Source of the DNA: Opitutaceae bacterium
Lineage (GTDB): Bacteria; Verrucomicrobiota; Verrucomicrobiia; Opitutales; Opitutaceae
Length of the DNA: 6,842 bases
Assembly: GCA_025352845.1 (NCBI GenBank)
Contig: JANXSC010000646.1
Coordinates: 1 to 6,842, forward strand
Direction of reading: 5' to 3'
The notes under the pieces: model-generated
Told to the model about the DNA's origin: nothing
The model's input: the letters and a program-made list of their open reading frames with translations, nothing else
The model's database searches: none
Program-made: the position numbers and the translations under genes
Shown: piece by piece, positions 6,586-6,842 of the stretch
Position numbering within the stretch: position 1 is the first letter of the stretch
How the letters are laid out: the number at the start of each line of letters is the position of its first letter

Positions 6586-6776
6586 CGGTTCGCGGATTAC
6601 GTGACTTGCGATGGAGTGGCTTCTCGGTGGGAATTTCAGCGGCTTACTTGACGCGATGCTAGACCAATTCTTCGCAGGCGTTATGCATTCAAATGCGTAG
6701 AATCCCTTGCGAGTCTGAGGGCGCTGGGGTGAAACATGATCGCCTGCGGGTAATCGTATGCCGCATGGATTTCGCT
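6586..6776 (-). promoter_or_regulatory. Upstream region of the restriction-modification operon
   Basis: This 191-bp spacer lies between the stop of the amidohydrolase-like gene and the methyltransferase start, both on the - strand, and should hold the operon promoter. No clear promoter hexamers could be fixed. Weak dyads are present: TGCGG (6745-6749) with CCGCA (6761-6765), 11 nt apart, just beyond the upstream gene's stop, and the palindrome at 6685-6696. The stretch is visibly more AT-rich than the genes to the left. No convincing coding sequence is seen. Confidence 0.5.
6685..6696. promoter_or_regulatory. Small palindrome upstream of the methyltransferase
   Basis: GCATT CA AATGC has perfect 5-nt arms around a 2-nt spacer and lies about 100 bp before the methyltransferase start, a plausible distance for promoter control. 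Many Type II systems without a C protein are controlled by the methyltransferase or by promoter methylation; whether this site takes part is unknown. At 12 nt it may be chance. Confidence 0.2.
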
Positions 6777-6842
6777 TCAAAGATGCTTCCACGCGGCATC
6801 AAGCTGATAAATCCGCTCGGCGTTGGCGTGGTAGAATTTTTC
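6777..6842 (-). CDS. Amidohydrolase-family protein, C-terminal fragment
   Basis: Reading the - strand inward from the window edge gives 21 codons and a TGA stop: EKFYHANAERIY followed by QLDAAWKHL. The pattern K-[FIL]-x-x-x-NA-x-R-[IL]-[YF]-x-L is the characteristic final helix of amidohydrolase-2 type TIM-barrel metal-dependent hydrolases (PF04909), a large family common in this kind of genome. The catalytic part lies outside the window, so substrate and reaction cannot be stated. The short length makes the family call a recognition of a tail motif only. It is upstream of and co-oriented with the restriction-modification operon but separated by 191 bp. Confidence 0.6.
   Translation of the reverse strand, partial: EKFYHANAERIYQLDAAWKHL

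Noticed and set aside
6586..6792. Upstream extension of the methyltransferase to an ATG at 6792.
   Set aside because: It would overlap the stop of the upstream gene and add 69 residues with no family-like sequence before motif I.
1..6842. CRISPR array, tRNA, rRNA or insertion sequence.
   Set aside because: No spaced direct repeats, cloverleaf, rRNA-like sequence or transposase was seen on either strand.

Overview
The window looks like a piece of a high-GC chromosome from a heterotrophic bacterium of the Planctomycetota-Verrucomicrobiota kind, most likely Verrucomicrobiota (Opitutae-like). This is inferred from gene content: a DUF1080 (3-keto-disaccharide hydrolase type) protein, a secreted protein fusing ankyrin repeats to a planctomycete-type cytochrome c domain, an amidohydrolase-like tail, and weak or absent Shine-Dalgarno sequences. 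No rRNA, tRNA or other taxonomic marker is present.

Layout from left to right: (1) the 3' end of a DUF1080-domain gene on the + strand (ends at 251); (2) a GC-rich hairpin between convergent genes (255-272); (3) a large - strand gene (312-2735) for an exported 807-residue protein with ankyrin repeats, a first CxxCH haem site, a terpene-cyclase-like alpha-toroid region and a C-terminal PSCyt1-type cytochrome c domain; (4) a 139-bp divergent intergenic region holding two short palindromes; (5) a + strand DcuC-family carboxylate transporter gene (2875-4209) whose central loop is partly encoded by an in-frame REP-like hairpin; (6) a 91-bp convergent spacer; (7) a two-gene - strand Type II restriction-modification operon (6585 to 4301), with a C5-cytosine methyltransferase followed by an ApaLI-like PD-(D/E)XK endonuclease, overlapping by 4 bp; (8) a 191-bp spacer; (9) the last 21 codons of a - strand gene resembling amidohydrolase-family C-termini (6777-6842).

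How the parts work together: the restriction-modification pair is a self-contained defence module. Its base composition is more AT-rich than the neighbouring genes, so it looks like an insertion between the carboxylate transporter and the amidohydrolase. The surrounding genes fit a polymer- or sugar-degrading lifestyle: extracytoplasmic hydrolysis, an exported redox-type protein and organic acid transport. The transporter and the haem protein share a divergent promoter region and could be co-regulated, but nothing here proves a joint pathway.

The most notable observations are the haem-toroid-haem-ankyrin architecture, the in-frame palindromic element in the transporter (a 12-nt direct repeat spaced 57 bp apart suggests how it arose), and the ApaLI-like restriction system.
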